Source: Micrasema longulum (Eukaryota > Arthropoda > Insecta > Trichoptera > Brachycentridae). From it: 64,000 bases of DNA. The position numbers and the translations under genes were made by a program. The notes beneath the pieces were generated by a model that was not told the origin of the DNA, did not search any database, and saw only the letters and a list, made by a program, of their open reading frames with translations. This document shows, piece by piece, positions 45,080 to 56,704 of the stretch; position 1 is the first letter of the stretch, and each line of letters opens with the position of its first letter. The stretch is taken from positions 62,001 through 126,000 of the forward strand of contig JAGVSM010001400.1 of assembly GCA_022494885.1 (NCBI GenBank), given 5' to 3'.

Positions 45080-45710
45080 AGTGATAAAGAATTTATGAAT
45101 TTACATTTGTTTTGAAGAAATATCTAGTATAAAAAAATAAAAAAAGTAAACGTTTGTTGACGCGCATTGAGAAAACCATTAATGAATTAATAAACATTTA
45201 GATCATTACTGTGGTAACTATTTAAGTTTATATATAAAAAAATATAAGTATTTAATATTACAACTAAATACAAATTTTAAATAAACTGAAAACATATATT
45301 TACATTAATGTTTCCCATTACGTAAGAGAAAAACAACATTTTCGTATATAATGGGGTGTGACGTTTTAAAATAAGGAGTTTATTCTATTTTTAAAAATGA
45401 ATATTTTTGTTTAAAAATATGAATTTAATAAATGAAATACAAAGTATCTTAAATGAACACCAAAAACAAATGTTAATATATTTATTGAGTCCTTTCATGA
45501 ATATGTTGTATTCTTGATTACAATTTTTATTTCCTTTGTTTATTTCATTGATTAAAATATTCCGTTGTTAGTATATAATGTTTAACTGTAGTTGTAATTA
45601 ATTTTGAAATAAGGGTGTTATCAGTTGTTGATATAGGTCGTAAACTTACGTTTTGAGATGTAGAGACACTACTTTTAATGATGTAATAATAAAGTTACTA
45701 ATTAAAAATA
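45080..45710. other. AT-rich intergenic sequence
   Basis: No ORF or recognised repeat. Extreme A/T content, with many aaataaa words. Confidence 0.4.
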
Positions 45711-45711
45711 C

Positions 45712-45790
45712 TTGGAACACTTCCACTTATTTTTTCGACCAATTAGCGCTTTCACTATCTAATGGGCATCTTCAGACTGGTAAGCATTTA
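45712..45790 (-). ncRNA. Hammerhead-ribozyme-like motif downstream of PLE (HH2)
   Basis: On the minus strand the motif runs accagtctgaagatgccc, attagatagt, gaaagcgctaattggtc. CTGAAGA fits the hammerhead CUGANGA box, and GAAA follows the stem region. Here stem II is weak (gccc..tagt), so this copy may be inactive. It lies about 250 bases beyond the stop of the PLE endonuclease fragment, where a PLE terminal repeat would be expected. Hammerhead motifs in PLE terminal repeats are established for several eukaryotes. Confidence 0.45.
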
Positions 45791-46034
45791 AAGGTTGGTA
45801 TATTTTATTTAAAATAAATATTATCTTAAGTAAAGGTTCATTTAAAATAAGTTCAAGGATATACAATACGTAATATTTCAATGAAACAGAGTGGGACAAA
45901 CTTTTGAAACATGTGTTGGCAATATACTGTAAGAGAGGATTCTATTCTATGAAAATATTTATTGTTTTATTAGAATGTACAGGGTCCAACTAATGTAACT
46001 ACTAAGGGTTAGTTTTTGAATTTTAGCGGCTAAT

Positions 46035-46365
46035 TTATTTAAATTCTCTCGCTTTTATTTTTATCATATTGATTTCTAAAATTTCAAATCTATCTAACTT
46101 CGGACCCTTATGTCCTACATGTAAATTTTTTATGTCTTTTGATTCGTCAAAATTATAATTTAACTAATTTAAATGTGATGCATAGTTTGATATATCGTTA
46201 TTTAATCTATGTGAAGCTAAATGTTATTTGAGTCTATATTTAATTGCTCTCCTGCGTTGTTCTATATACGAACCAGGACAATCACATAATAGTTCATTCA
46301 TCCACTTTTTTCAAATTTGTTGACCCGATCTTTACTATTAATTACTGTTTGGTCCAAAGATTTTT
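46035..46365 (-). pseudogene. Penelope-like element GIY-YIG endonuclease fragment
   Basis: Minus-strand frames: LDQTVINSKDRVNKFEKSG, then (frame change near 46,305) LLCDCPGSYIEQRRRAIKYR, LK, stop, HLASHRLNNDISNYASHL, stop, LNYNFDESKDIKNLHVGHKG, PKLDRFEILEINMIK. This is the C-terminal nuclease of Penelope-like retroelements: C.C..SYIGQT.R....R..EH, then SNYA.HL, then LE...I. The two stops and the frame change make it dead. The RT domain is not present upstream, where a different LINE fragment begins. The hammerhead-like motif downstream fits the same element. Confidence 0.75.
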
Positions 46366-46439
46366 TTATTATAAAACAAAAATATAAGATATTTTTTTTG
46401 TAACACTGGTTTTGTTTTATTGCTAGTATTTCCAATATA

Positions 46440-46690
46440 ATTTAATTTTACCCACTTTTGGAATAGAATCTCATCAAGAATTGTGAATAATTAATTTAAA
46501 TCAAGTAAACTATTATTTTTAATTAAAAATTTTATATTTAAAACCACAAATTTCTTAAGCAATTGTTCAGTGGAAAAATTAGACGGTTTTTAAAAAATAA
46601 GTTTGACGATAATTTTTTGTATTTTTTCGACCAATAAAATATTTGTTTTAAAAGCCCCACCCCATCGGATTATTCCGTACTGTCATATAG
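46440..46690 (-). pseudogene. LINE RT C-terminal fragment (CR1/Jockey-like)
   Basis: Minus strand: QFTI, stop, QYGIIRWGGAFKTNI, LLVEKIQKIIVKLIF, stop, KPSNFPLNNCLRNLWF. The QYGIi.WGga........E..Qk.i.K.i..KP block follows the RT thumb in CR1/Jockey-like LINEs. At least four stops. It abuts the PLE remnant, so two different retroelements are juxtaposed. Confidence 0.6.
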
Positions 46691-46980
46691 TAAATTGATT
46701 TAAATTTTACGATTGTTAATATGTTTCTTAATCTAATAAATACATATCCAAGCTTCCTCCTTTTATTTCCAATATTAATTATTAGCTCCTTCCGTTTTAT
46801 GTTTTAATGAATTATTATGCTTAAATTTTTTAAGTATTTTTTTTCTGTAATTTGGAGTACTTTGATAATATAACTATATGTAATTGTATTCTTTGACTTA
46901 GGGATTTGTTTTAAAAAGTATAAAGAATGTTTATAAACATAAATGTATGCCAAAATAAAATAAACTAAATTTCATAAAAT

Positions 46981-47305
46981 ATTTATATATAACCACTGAC
47001 CGACCTCTCTGTGTCTATTGTACCTATCTTTTCGTCAGGATACCAATTAAACCAACATGAAAAACCCACTACACACCTTCACCATAGTTGTTGCACAAAA
47101 ATATGAAACCAATATGCCATGCATTTTAATAGACAATCCTTACATGCACTGATTAGGTTTTGAAAATATTTTATGTTGTGTGAGAAAAAAATGAAAAAAG
47201 AATTTCGTTACATGTTGGTTTAATTGGTGTTCTGACGAAGAAACGGGTAAGTCTAAAATCCGGTTGACATCGAAAAGTCAAAAAGTGGTTTTATTTAAAA
47301 AATAT
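46981..47305. repeat. Inverted pair of hammerhead-like repeats (family HH4)
   Basis: The arms share ataccaattaaaccaacatg (47,040-47,060) and its inverse (47,213-47,232), and each continues outward into a core: minus 46,997-47,042 (cctgacgaaaagatagg) and plus 47,230-47,270 (tctgacgaagaaacggg, taagtctaaaatccgg). CTGACGA matches the CUGANGA box exactly in both. The GAAA is decayed to AAAA on the right and unclear on the left. The loop is about 150 bases. Confidence 0.5.
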
Positions 47306-47654
47306 TTTATTAAATTTAGTAAAATGTTTGCCGCAAAGTTAATGCTTTAAAGATTAATAATATAAAATAAACGAAATTATAGACTATCAATGTTTGATTT
47401 TTAAAAACATGAGTTCTTTAAAATAAACGCTAAGTCAATAAATACATTTTGCTATAAACTGCTTTCTATTGTAATTAGTATGACTGTATTATAATTTTTG
47501 CTTTTTCCTTTATTGCGAATATTATTTTTTTTATTCTTAAGTTTATTTGAAATTGCATAACTTCAAGTTATTAAAAAAAACACAAAAGCTAGACTCTTTT
47601 TTGAAAAATTACAGTTTTAATGACCAACTAAATATAACTTATTTCCTTATATTC

Positions 47655-47880
47655 ATTTTTTTTAAATTTATGTGGTTTATACACTCATATTTTTATACCA
47701 ACTATACTACGTAACAATGTTCCTATATTTTATTTCTTCATTTTGTGTTTTTCTAAATTTATGTTGTTTATATATTCATCTTCTTTTTTTATACCAGTTT
47801 ACTTCGAAACACTGTTCTATCTTTTATTGCTATATATTGTATTAAAAAAAAAAATGTTTATATACTCATGTTTTATATAA
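47655..47880 (+). repeat. AT-rich tandem repeat, period about 91 bp
   Basis: Two units and a partial third. aaatttatgtggtttatac (47,664) and aaatttatgttgtttatat (47,755) mark unit starts; atacca..t.cta/ttactac and caatgttcctat / cactgttctat align inside. Confidence 0.55.
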
Positions 47881-47884
47881 CTTA

Positions 47885-48420
47885 AATGTATGTAAAAGCT
47901 TTATGGGCATGAAGAATTATTAAAATAAACAATAAAACAATAAATAAATTAATTGATATTTTTTTTATTTTTTTAATTAAAAACATTATAGAACTATTTT
48001 AATTATTAAAAATTTATAATGAATAATGTTGGGCATCTTGATGATTTAAGATATTAGAACTTCTCCTTAAAATAATTTCAAGTTAACGGTTTAGTGGAGA
48101 AACGATCATTAGAGGAAATGTCGTATGCTAATAAGGATACGAAATGGGTCAAACTGACTAGAACGTAGAAACTTAACCCAGTGTTAAACATCTAAGTTCA
48201 GTGGACCGATTAATTCAGGGGGAAATTATTAATTTCGGCTTATTGGACACCCCTAAACTTATTCGCCGTAGCGAAAATGAAACTTTGATGAAAGTCAAAC
48301 AATTGTTATAATTAATTGTTATTATACGTTCCTAAGATGGCTCGTTCTACATGAAGCCGACTGTTTTTGATTTGATGGCTGCTCTCAGGTAAAGATCCTG
48401 AAAAACGAAAAATGATAGAG
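47885..48420. other. Intergenic sequence with a less AT-rich part
   Basis: About 48,080-48,300 has moderate GC content without an ORF. Nothing is recognised. Confidence 0.35.
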
Positions 48421-48424
48421 ATGA

Positions 48425-48560
48425 TATTACCCCGTCGTGAACTGTTTGGCGCGTTCGCCTACCATGATTAATTCCTGGTAAGCTAGAGGGGCAATATGTG
48501 TGTCAAAGGTGGTTCTGCACTTTAATAAATATATTAAATGGGAGATTCTCAGGGGTACCT
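48425..48560 (+). mobile_element. tSINE1 head fragment
   Basis: Contains ccccgtcgtgaactgtttgg, cgcgttcgcctaccatga and a decayed B-box (taattcctggtaag), followed by gtcaaaggtggttctgcact as in the 42.2-kb copy. The body soon diverges. Confidence 0.5.
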
Positions 48561-49139
48561 CATAATTTATTGACGGACACTTGCGAAATTCTCGTATGCA
48601 AGAGTACGTGCAGAAAGGTTGTTAAATTAAATTGTTTGCATTGTTCAGGGAGTTCAATGTCTCTGTATATGAACTGGATTAATATTTTGTGCCGCTCTTT
48701 CCCATCAAAGGGAAGTTTTGCTGCTAACCCTTGTTGCTGAAATTATCCAACGTAGTACCTACCCACATACATTTTTTTCCTCGTGACTCGATTAAATTTA
48801 CGTAGTTATTAACCGTCAAATGAGCAGTGCTACATGCATGATTGCGGAATTTATCTTTTGGTGACATAAAAATTATCAAATTAAAAAAAATAACTTTAAT
48901 GAAGAAAGACTTTTGTGATAAAAATAAACGCAGTTTTTGCTACCATTCGTGATTGCAATATGGTAGTGAAAAAAATCACAATATCCGACAAAGGCCCCTA
49001 TATTGTTGGCCAAATTTTTAGTGGGCGGGGCAGTGAAAGTAGTAGAGTTTAATTCAATAAAAATTGCTTAAAATGGAATTGAATGTTTAGAAATAGTATC
49101 TCGTTTATTTTCAAAAAAATATTGCTTTTCTGTATGAAT

Positions 49140-49215
49140 GAAACCAAAAGGACGACCCACAGACTTTAAAATGGTTTCGGGTGTGTAAAGGAATGTACTT
49201 TCTTTGTCATACTAT
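49140..49215 (+). mobile_element. SINE body fragment
   Basis: The words ggacgacccacagactttaa and atggtttcgggtgtgtaaag match the body at 10.75 kb and 49.71 kb. Confidence 0.4.
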
Positions 49216-49704
49216 TATGTGTCCACATATTACTAGTCCATCTTTTTAGCAAAAAAAAATTACTACAAATTAATAAATAATTCATGTCGTCTACACCGTA
49301 CACTCCGCAAAATGAACGCGAAAAGAAGGAGGTGTCGAAAATGCTCACTTTTGTATACTTAACATTCTATCTTGAAGGCTTGTAATAAAACAAAATATTA
49401 TTTTATATGTAAAAGCAAATTCAATACATTATGAAGCACAAAAGGTTTCTTTTGAATGACGTATAACCATTAAAATTCTGTTATATTTTTGGTGCTCATT
49501 TTAAATAAAATAAACACAAATTTTGTAAACCCCGATACATTTGAAAATTGAAAATTGATTTTTGTAACTGAATTAAACAGTTTTTACTTGATAATGTAAT
49601 TGTACTTTTGCTCATGGGGAATAAATAGATTGAAATTAATATGAAATCATGGTTTTCTTAAATTGAAAAACATTTTTTTTATTATTTTTAATATAAAGAG
49701 TTGT

Positions 49705-49800
49705 TTAGTATGAGAAAAACTGATAGGATGACCCCTTAGTTGTAAAAATAGTTTTTGGGTATGTAGAGGGAGCGCTTTTACTGCAATATTTCATTATTCC
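49705..49800 (+). mobile_element. SINE body fragment
   Basis: The words aactgataggatgacccctt, gtttttgggtatgtagagg and gcgcttttactgcaatattt match the body of the element at 10,735-10,970. Tail and head are absent. Confidence 0.45.
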
Positions 49801-50339
49801 TGTACTAAACCTGTACTGTACTAAAACCTGAATTGCGGGTAGTACTTGTAAACCTGGAAAAATCCAAAATCTTGAAAAAGTGAAATTATTATTGAAACTT
49901 ATTCAGAATACAATTTTTTTACGATAATTATTACATTGTCAGTTTGAAAAAATGCTTTATTTGTAAGAACCTGACTTTTAAATTATCGGGTTTATTGCAA
50001 ACATGGCAACTTCTACTTGAGTATTGCAAAGTTGACATGTATAAAGGAAAATTTGTTATTTTACTGCTGCCTTTTGACATAATCATACTTATTTCATCAC
50101 TGTTTGCGTTTAAAATATTTACTGATTATAATTAAAAAAATAAGTTTAAAAAAAAATTGAAGTTAAGAATTGTATCAGTTTTTTGTAATTTGCTCAAAAT
50201 TCTCAATTATAAGACTAATTACCTTTCCCATGATGAAACAAAAAATATTCAGATACGCTGTAATAGTAGTATCATTCAGTGATTTATGCACCAGTTGGTT
50301 CTGATAGAAATATTATGATGATAATGCGAGCTTGAAGTT

Positions 50340-50480
50340 GTTTGGCATAATTTGATGAGTCCCTTCTCAAAAATGTTTTCCCTCTCTGTTTAAATAAATT
50401 AAAAAATAAAAAACTCCCTAGGAGGAAATCCAGCCAGTTTGCAAGCATTTGGACATACTAAAACATTGTTGACATAATTA
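50340..50480 (-). repeat. Rep380 fragment (left end of unit)
   Basis: Minus-strand piece: ttctcaaaaatgttttccct, aactccctaggaggaaatcc, cagtttgcaagcatttggac, ending at aacattgttgac, the usual edge. An A-rich insertion replaces part of the middle. Confidence 0.6.
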
Positions 50481-50499
50481 TTTCCCTATCCAAACTGAT

Positions 50500-50700
50500 G
50501 ACGCCTAAGAAACTGCATTAGTTCTCTAATTGAAGCCCAATTTCATCATTTTTCTACATGAAAGTTAAGGTGATCAGTCTCATGCTTTAAATGCCAGTCT
50601 ATAAATAATATTACTGTGTAAATCCACCCTTTACACTAATATTTTACTTTCACCCTGCCAGCAATCGGAACTCGGGTCCTTGAACATGGTAGTTTATTTA
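50500..50700 (-). mobile_element. tSINE1 copy with decayed head
   Basis: Minus strand: B-box gacccgagttccgattgctg, gcagggtgaaag, body atattatttatagactggc, gcatgagactgatcacc, ctttcatgtagaaaaatg, 3' block aactaatgcagtttctta. A TTTATTTATTT run lies just beyond the head. Confidence 0.6.
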
Positions 50701-50904
50701 TTTATTTATGTTTTATTAAGTTAGTTCATTACATCTTAAGAACTAATATAAACTTTTAATAAGATCACAATTTTTTTATCAAAATTTCTCAATTACACAT
50801 TTTTCAAATTAATTTTTTAAAAAATGATTTTTTTATTTTTTTATATTAATGAAACTCATTGTACAGCTTCAACCCTTCTACAATGAGTTTTGAGATTCTG
50901 TTTT

Positions 50905-51095
50905 TCTAGGCGTTGCCCCGTATGTAGGTTAATTAATTCAATCAGATGAATCTCACCCGCAACAACAAAGAAAGATTCGAAGGAGTATAAAAATATAGAA
51001 ATAAGCCTTGTGAATGCGTAGACTTTAATATTCCCTGCTATAAAATATTCTTCGTGTCTGCTGTAATATGTTATGTTTTCAATATAAGCTTTGGT
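50905..51095 (-). repeat. Rep380 fragment with internal deletion
   Basis: Starts ctaggcgttgccccgtatgt, then aattcaatcagatgaatctc, acccgcaacaac; the central third is missing; resumes at aataagccttgtgaatgcg, tagactttaatattcc and ends with tctgctgtaatatgtta. Confidence 0.6.
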
Positions 51096-51099
51096 GCTC

Positions 51100-53110
51100 C
51101 AGAAGAGCATTTATTTTATAAACTACGAGTAACTGACTCGTATTATCATAATTAATAGTAACATAATGTCAAAGAATATCTTCCCTTAGATCAGCGTTTA
51201 ATTAAGGCAGAGGAAAACTTGTCGACCTTTGGTGCAGCCTAAACACTAGGTTCAGAGATTGTGCTTTGGCGTACTTTGTCCCTTAGCCTGGATCCAATTG
51301 CCTTTATACTTGCACTTGCGAATCATCAACAATCCCACTTAGTAAAATTTATCAACAAACACTATCATTTTTTCATTTATCATACCCACAATTTTAAAAT
51401 TTGACAGTTTGATAAGTAGTGTAAGCTTATATAAATTAAAACGTTTATATTTTAAAAGTACATAATTGTAAATCGCTCCCGAGATGCTCTCCAATAAAAA
51501 TAGCGATAAAACATAATTGAATTATTTTTATTATGAAAAATAGAAATCACTTAGTCTGAATTAATTTTTTGTTTTTTTTTTTCTTCACATTTTATGTCAG
51601 GCCCTCCTGGCGTTGACGATCACTTGAAAGAAAGCTCTCTATAGTGACACCCTGGAGAATTATTTATAAATATAGTAGATTATTCAATTAGTCAATTAAC
51701 TTGGAATTCTTTGGGTTAGATCTTCCCGCTTTTCATAGATTTCTTGTGTGTTTTAGTGTGGGATGAAGAAGGGTAAGTATGGCTCAGCTCGATGTTTTGT
51801 CTGCTGATCGTGTTCTTGAATATTGCATATTCAATTCTGAACTATCCTGAACTCAATTTTTAAAAATTCCTTTTTCTGTTAAATATGATTCCCTGTGAAT
51901 TTTTTTTAAATTCTACATAATTTGAAATGCGAAATATGCAATTTTTTTAAGGATATTAAATTATTTTTGTTTATCTTAAACGCTGAACACTCAAAATCAT
52001 TCTACTTAACTATCCTTAATACCTAAGATATTCTTGGAAGGCAATTGTACTTTCAATTTTTCACTGAATTGTCTCGCTTTTAACAATTTTACAATAACAT
52101 GACGTTTCAATACTCTGGAACGTTCATACCAAATGTAAAGTCGAAACAATCGCTCTTCTGCACGTTTTATGTTTTGGCATTTAGAAAATATATATTGGAT
52201 ATAACTATTTTATTACTCTTGTTTGTCCTTGCTTCATGGTTTTATGTTCTTTTTGTTCAGTTTCTTGTAAAATGATTCGTCATATAAACTTTGTTATTGG
52301 CTCAGCCCGTATATATAATAAATAAATTGTTGACCGAAGTGGTTTCCGTATCTTCGTTTGGTGGAATTTTCTGTCAGGATTACCTACGGCACCTATCCTT
52401 AGCTAAAGAAGTCCCGTTTTGTAGGACTGGACATTTGCCATTCATTCTCTCCCTACCTGCTATGGCACTTATATTAAAACTCATGTTCACGGGCCTCAGA
52501 GACCACTCATAGACGCTTGGGAATAGGATTTTTGGTAGTGTTGCTAGAATAATGAAATGCATCTGTAGCCAATACACAATTTTTTACATGGAACTACATA
52601 TTTTCCAGAAAATTATTATCCTTAATTAGTCTAAAGATTTTTTGGTGGGAAACGAGTTTAAATGCGGGTTTGTAATACACACAAAAGTTGACAATTAAGA
52701 CTGCGCAATAATTTTTTTTTGCACTATTTGGTTTTCATAAAGTGTGACGGAAGTTATTTTTTAAGTTCGTATTCTGTTGTTTTTGTGTTTCAATTTGAAA
52801 ATTCATGTTCTTCATCTGATGGGTAAAAATCCTTAGAGGGTAAAGTTCAGACAAGCTGAAAATATTTTTTGATGAGATTTGACCTGAGTCTGACAGAACT
52901 ACTTATACATTCATCCCTTCAACGATACTTCATCATGTATGCGTAACCAATTTACATCTATACACCCTATGATAAGGTTCGACCTTATATATTCATATAA
53001 ATTATTAATTGAATGTACAGAAGATGAAATAAGTCAAACAACCCTAGTTTGTTATGTATGTTTTATAAACAGAAATGGAATTTATTAATTTTCATAAATC
53101 ACAAAACATA
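51100..53110. other. Mixed AT-rich sequence, no gene recognised
   Basis: Two less AT-rich blocks (51,180-51,330 and 52,330-52,520) hold overlapping short ORFs on opposite strands with no recognised domain. They are probably old repeats. Confidence 0.35.
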
Positions 53111-53114
53111 ATTA

Positions 53115-53175
53115 TAAACATACATCTACCGGTTTTGAGATGTACCTGTCTCTTTGTCAAGACACTCACTACACC
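53115..53175 (-). repeat. Hammerhead-like repeat HH4, single copy
   Basis: Minus strand: gtcttgacaaagagacaggt, acatctcaaaaccggtag. The stem gaga..tctc is kept; the CUGANGA box is UUGACAA and GAAA is AAAA, so it is decayed. The order and the CCGGT match families HH1 and HH3. Confidence 0.5.
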
Positions 53176-53689
53176 AACATGCAAATACTCTGTATACTAG
53201 TATTTACGAGAAAAACTTTAATTAAACGCAGAGTTAAAGAGAATGCAAACATCACCAAGTCCGAACATGCACTCAAATTAGGTTTTTAAGTGATGAATGT
53301 GAGGGAGGGAGGGTTATGAAAAGGAGGATCTAAGTGGTTGAACGTTACACAATTGGTTATTTTTTAAATAAAAAAGTGGGCCATATTGAAAAAATATTTG
53401 ATTATTTATAAAAAAATAATATTTTTAAAGCTTTTTTTATGTAAAACACCTTCACGTTTGTTGTTCGGTAAATACAACTAAAAACGACATGTCAGATCTT
53501 TTAGTTATTTTTGTTATTATGGAGGTATTGATAATTTATTCATATTATATTATCAACATCTCCAATACTATTCATCAGCTTAATTATTTTGAGTTAAGTG
53601 AATATCAAAATTGGTCTTGTAATGATCTTCTTCTTTTTTTACCTCTTCGTTTAGATCTGTTGATCTGTAATGTCATAAAGCTGTTTCTT

Positions 53690-53975
53690 TTAGGACTTTG
53701 AGATCTAACTGTCTCTCCGTCTTTAAGATGGTCAAGAAGAAAGGTGGAATTTCCTTAGCTGCAATGTAAAGGATTCCTGACTTATTCATTCTGTCAACAT
53801 GGTCTTTGCAATCTTGCTCTACTCCATCGCAAAACATGTTCGGTGCTTAATTGACGTCTTATGTCTTCATTGTGGATTAAGTCTCAAAGAGTTTCAGAGA
53901 AGAGCTTCAACTAGTTATTGTCCTTAAAGTTTTTGTTTCCGAAGTTCTAAGCAGACTAGTTGTCTCAGGTGAGTC
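53690..53975 (-). pseudogene. LINE C-terminus (family L-C, copy 2)
   Basis: Minus-strand frames give SPETTSLLRTSETKTLRTIT, DIRRQLSTEHVLRWSRARLQ, then a decayed stretch and LLDHLKDGETVRS. The order follows the L-C copy at 10.4 kb (basic block, then HW.R.R..R, then tail). Identity is weak and several frame changes are needed. Confidence 0.4.
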
Positions 53976-54108
53976 AGCTTTTGTTTCTATCTCATATATC
54001 ATGATTAGCCTAACACACGTCTTATGTAGCCATACTTAGCTTTCCATAAGCAATCTCACCCAGGTTATTTATTATTATTTTAAGGTACAGGTTTTCTTAA
54101 ATTGTGAA

Positions 54109-54358
54109 TTTGGCCAGAGGTTATCTTCGAGAAACAGTTTGATTAAAATTAATTCAGTGGATTAATAATGTACAGAATGTTTAGAAAAATAATTTCTATG
54201 TGAATAGCAACCCAAATAAATTTGGCCAGGGGTTCTCTTGTGGAAAAAGAAAAGTTTGGTGGATTAATAATGTACAAGAATGTTAGCAAAATTATTTCTA
54301 AGTGAATAGCAACCCAAATAAATTTTGGCTAGGGGTCCTCTTGTGGAAACAGTAAAAT
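54109..54358 (+). repeat. Tandem repeat, period about 103-112 bp
   Basis: 2.3 units. ttggccagagg (54,110), ttggccagggg (54,222) and ttggctagggg (54,325) start the units; ggattaataatgtaca and gaatagcaacccaaataaa recur inside. Units 2 and 3 are more alike than 1. Confidence 0.75.
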
Positions 54359-54520
54359 TCACTTTTCCTGATGACAAAGGCACTGTTTTGGATAGGATCT
54401 GAACCACAAACCTTGACTGTGGAGGCTCGAAGAAAATACTGGTTATTTGAAGATTCGAACCATCCTAGCGAGTTTTCATGAAAAGGAGATGAAACCTGAC
54501 TATCCGCCGCTTTAAAAAAG

Positions 54521-54895
54521 TTATTGGAGTTGAAAGTTAACGCGAGACGCCATACCAGACAAGTCCTGGTAGGGCGCTTTTACCGCTAAAGTGCATTGCA
54601 GCCAAGGCTTGACATGGGATGTCGCGATAAACAGGCAGACGTCTAATAGAGGTAACTTGACAACACTCCCGTCTTTCCACGATTCTGGCAAAAGGTTATG
54701 GACCTTTTTGCCTACGTAATAGTGTTGTCTCGATGCCAGAACAGTGTTGACCCCTTCACTTAGTATCAGATCCCTATTAGAGAATCTTGTAGTATAGTTG
54801 TGGTTGACGCTCGGGTAAATGTCTCTATTTATGTGTGTAACCACTACCGTTCTCAATATATACTGTTAAATAATATTCAGTACTCTGAATTCTAT
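54521..54895 (-). pseudogene. LINE ORF2 C-terminal tail (family L-D, copy 2)
   Basis: Reads THINRDIYPSVNHNYTTRFSN, RDLILSEGVNTVLASRQHYY, VGKKVHNLLPESWKDGSVVK and then diverges. It aligns with the copy at 3.47-3.83 kb over about 235 bases, including 40 bases beyond the ATG (ttcagtactctgaattcta). The part after SVVK differs between copies (PLLDVCLF here, RKMLTLLF there), so one copy has been rearranged at that point. Confidence 0.65.
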
Positions 54896-55019
54896 AAAAT
54901 TAGATTTCGTGCATGGGAAGAGACCATTGCAGATGAGACTGCTCGGAAAAAAATAAATTGTATTTTAAATCAAAATGGTAACATATTGGGCTTGATGTTG
55001 TTTCAGATAGTGATATGAA

Positions 55020-55480
55020 ATTTATTTATTGATTTATTCTTATTTATTTTCATTTATTTTAAGTTCACAAACAGTAAAAGATATCACAATATAAATACAA
55101 TGTATTAAATAAAAAATAATAACACTAACATCTTTCACCAATTTTATGTGAACACCAATAATCACAAAAGAAAAATTAAAAATTGTACACAGAAGAGAAT
55201 TTAGTTTTCATTATATGTTATAAAAGCAGTTTATTAGAATTTATAAAATATTAATTTTAATAAAATTAAATTTAAGATAGATGCAATTCATACAATCGAA
55301 TATAATTTTACTTGATTATTAATAAAGTCTCGTAGTAGTAATATTTTTTTTTTACTGTATATCAATAAATTATAGTAATAATGGTCGCAATAAAATAACA
55401 TAAATAAAAAACAATGCGTACTCTTATTTAGTGTATCCGTTTTATTATTGTTGTACATGTAAGTTAGGCTGAATATATAT
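55020..55480. other. AT-rich sequence with TTTATTT tract
   Basis: Begins with a 50-base TTTATTT tract, possibly the reversed A-rich tail of a retroposon. No ORF. Confidence 0.4.
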
Positions 55481-55487
55481 ATTTAGG

Positions 55488-55718
55488 GTGTGTGAGGGTG
55501 TGTGTATATGTGTATGGGTGTGTGAGTATTGTGTGCATGCGAGAGTGTGCAGTGAATATAAGTGGACTTATTGACCTTAATGAGGAAACGAAGAAAAAAA
55601 CTTAATAAGAACTTAATAAAAACGCTCCGGCCTAAAATCCAAATTTAAAAATATGTAAAAAATAAATAAAATTAAAAGTAATAAAAAACAATATATCTAT
55701 GTATAACATATAACATAA

Positions 55719-55753
<35 letters not shown>

Positions 55754-55755
55754 AG
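55488..55755. repeat. GT microsatellite and nearby (AT)n tract
   Basis: A (GT)-rich tract at 55,488-55,555 (gtgtgtgagg, gtgtatatgtg) and an uninterrupted AT run at about 55,723-55,750. Confidence 0.85.
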
Positions 55756-55794
55756 TAATCATTATTCACAGGAATCTGTCACTATAGATATTTA

Positions 55795-55855
55795 CAGGCC
55801 GCAGTGACGTTGGGAGTTTGAAAAGCACTGACCTCTACCTCTAAGAATAAGAATT
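55795..55855 (-). repeat. Short dispersed repeat shared with 43.25 kb
   Basis: Minus strand: ggtcagtgcttttcaaactc, ccaacgtcactgcgg, equivalent to gggtcagtgcttttcaagct and gacgtcactgtg at 43,246-43,282. Confidence 0.5.
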
Positions 55856-56359
55856 AGAATAAGCACCCACATACATACACACATATAATGATTACATTTA
55901 TGTATGTACCTATATAATATGTAAATATTTAGGATGATTATTTTAGAACATCAATAATGAAGTTCATCTAAAATAAATAAGTTGGATATGAGAATATAAA
56001 AAAATATGTATATAAATTGGAATATGAATAATCTTTACATAACTACCTTTAAATGTTTTTTTGTACTGCCATACCGAGTCGTGAAATATATTGACATCTA
56101 ATCGTTGCTTAGAGTGGAGGCGTATAAAAAAAATATTAAAAAAAAAAAATCGTTGCTCATTTTCAGTATAGCAAGTAATTTTTCGGTTCATTGGTAATTT
56201 TTTGGCAGCATTTGTTTTATGTTTCGTTATTTGAAACAGGGGCGTATGCCTTGTACGGCGTAACGGTAAATATGCATTTATTAAGGAAAGTAAATCGGGA
56301 CAGTCAATTTTGTTGTTAATGATGTTTTATAGAAATATCAAATCTGATGAATTTCGCCT

Positions 56360-56640
56360 ATGCTAAAGCATGGCCATAATCGGAGCGTAACCATGTTTAT
56401 ATTGGAGTCTTTTTAAAAGTTTATTTTGTATAGTCTCTACGCTGTTTTTGTATTTATCGTATTGTGGACTCCAAATAGGTACGCTCCAGCGTGCTACTAC
56501 ATAATGCATTATACAATGTGAGTGCAAATTGCTGTACATGTCATAATTGAGTGTGTTATTAGCAAACACAGCTCTTTTCAATATACTTGTATTAAAAAAA
56601 GCCGTATTTGCAAAAATTACCCTCAACTTTTATGTTCATA
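56360..56640 (-). pseudogene. Jockey-like LINE RT C-terminal fragment
   Basis: An 87-codon minus frame reads RVIFANTAFFNTSILKRAVF, DMYSNLHSHCIMHYVVARWS, VPIWSPQYDKYKNSVETIQN, KLLKRLQYKHGYAP. The lh..i.hY....W.P.Y......iE.iQ.kfLkrL.yk block is typical of the region after the RT thumb. It is open for its whole length but truncated at both ends. Confidence 0.72.
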
Positions 56641-56704
56641 ATTATTAAATTTGTTTCATTCCAATTTAATTTGGCCTTAAAGAGTTTGTAATACACGTTT
56701 TACT

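Noticed and set aside
52291..52577. Overlapping ORFs on both strands in a GC-richer block
   Set aside because: No recognised domain on either strand; most likely an old repeat.
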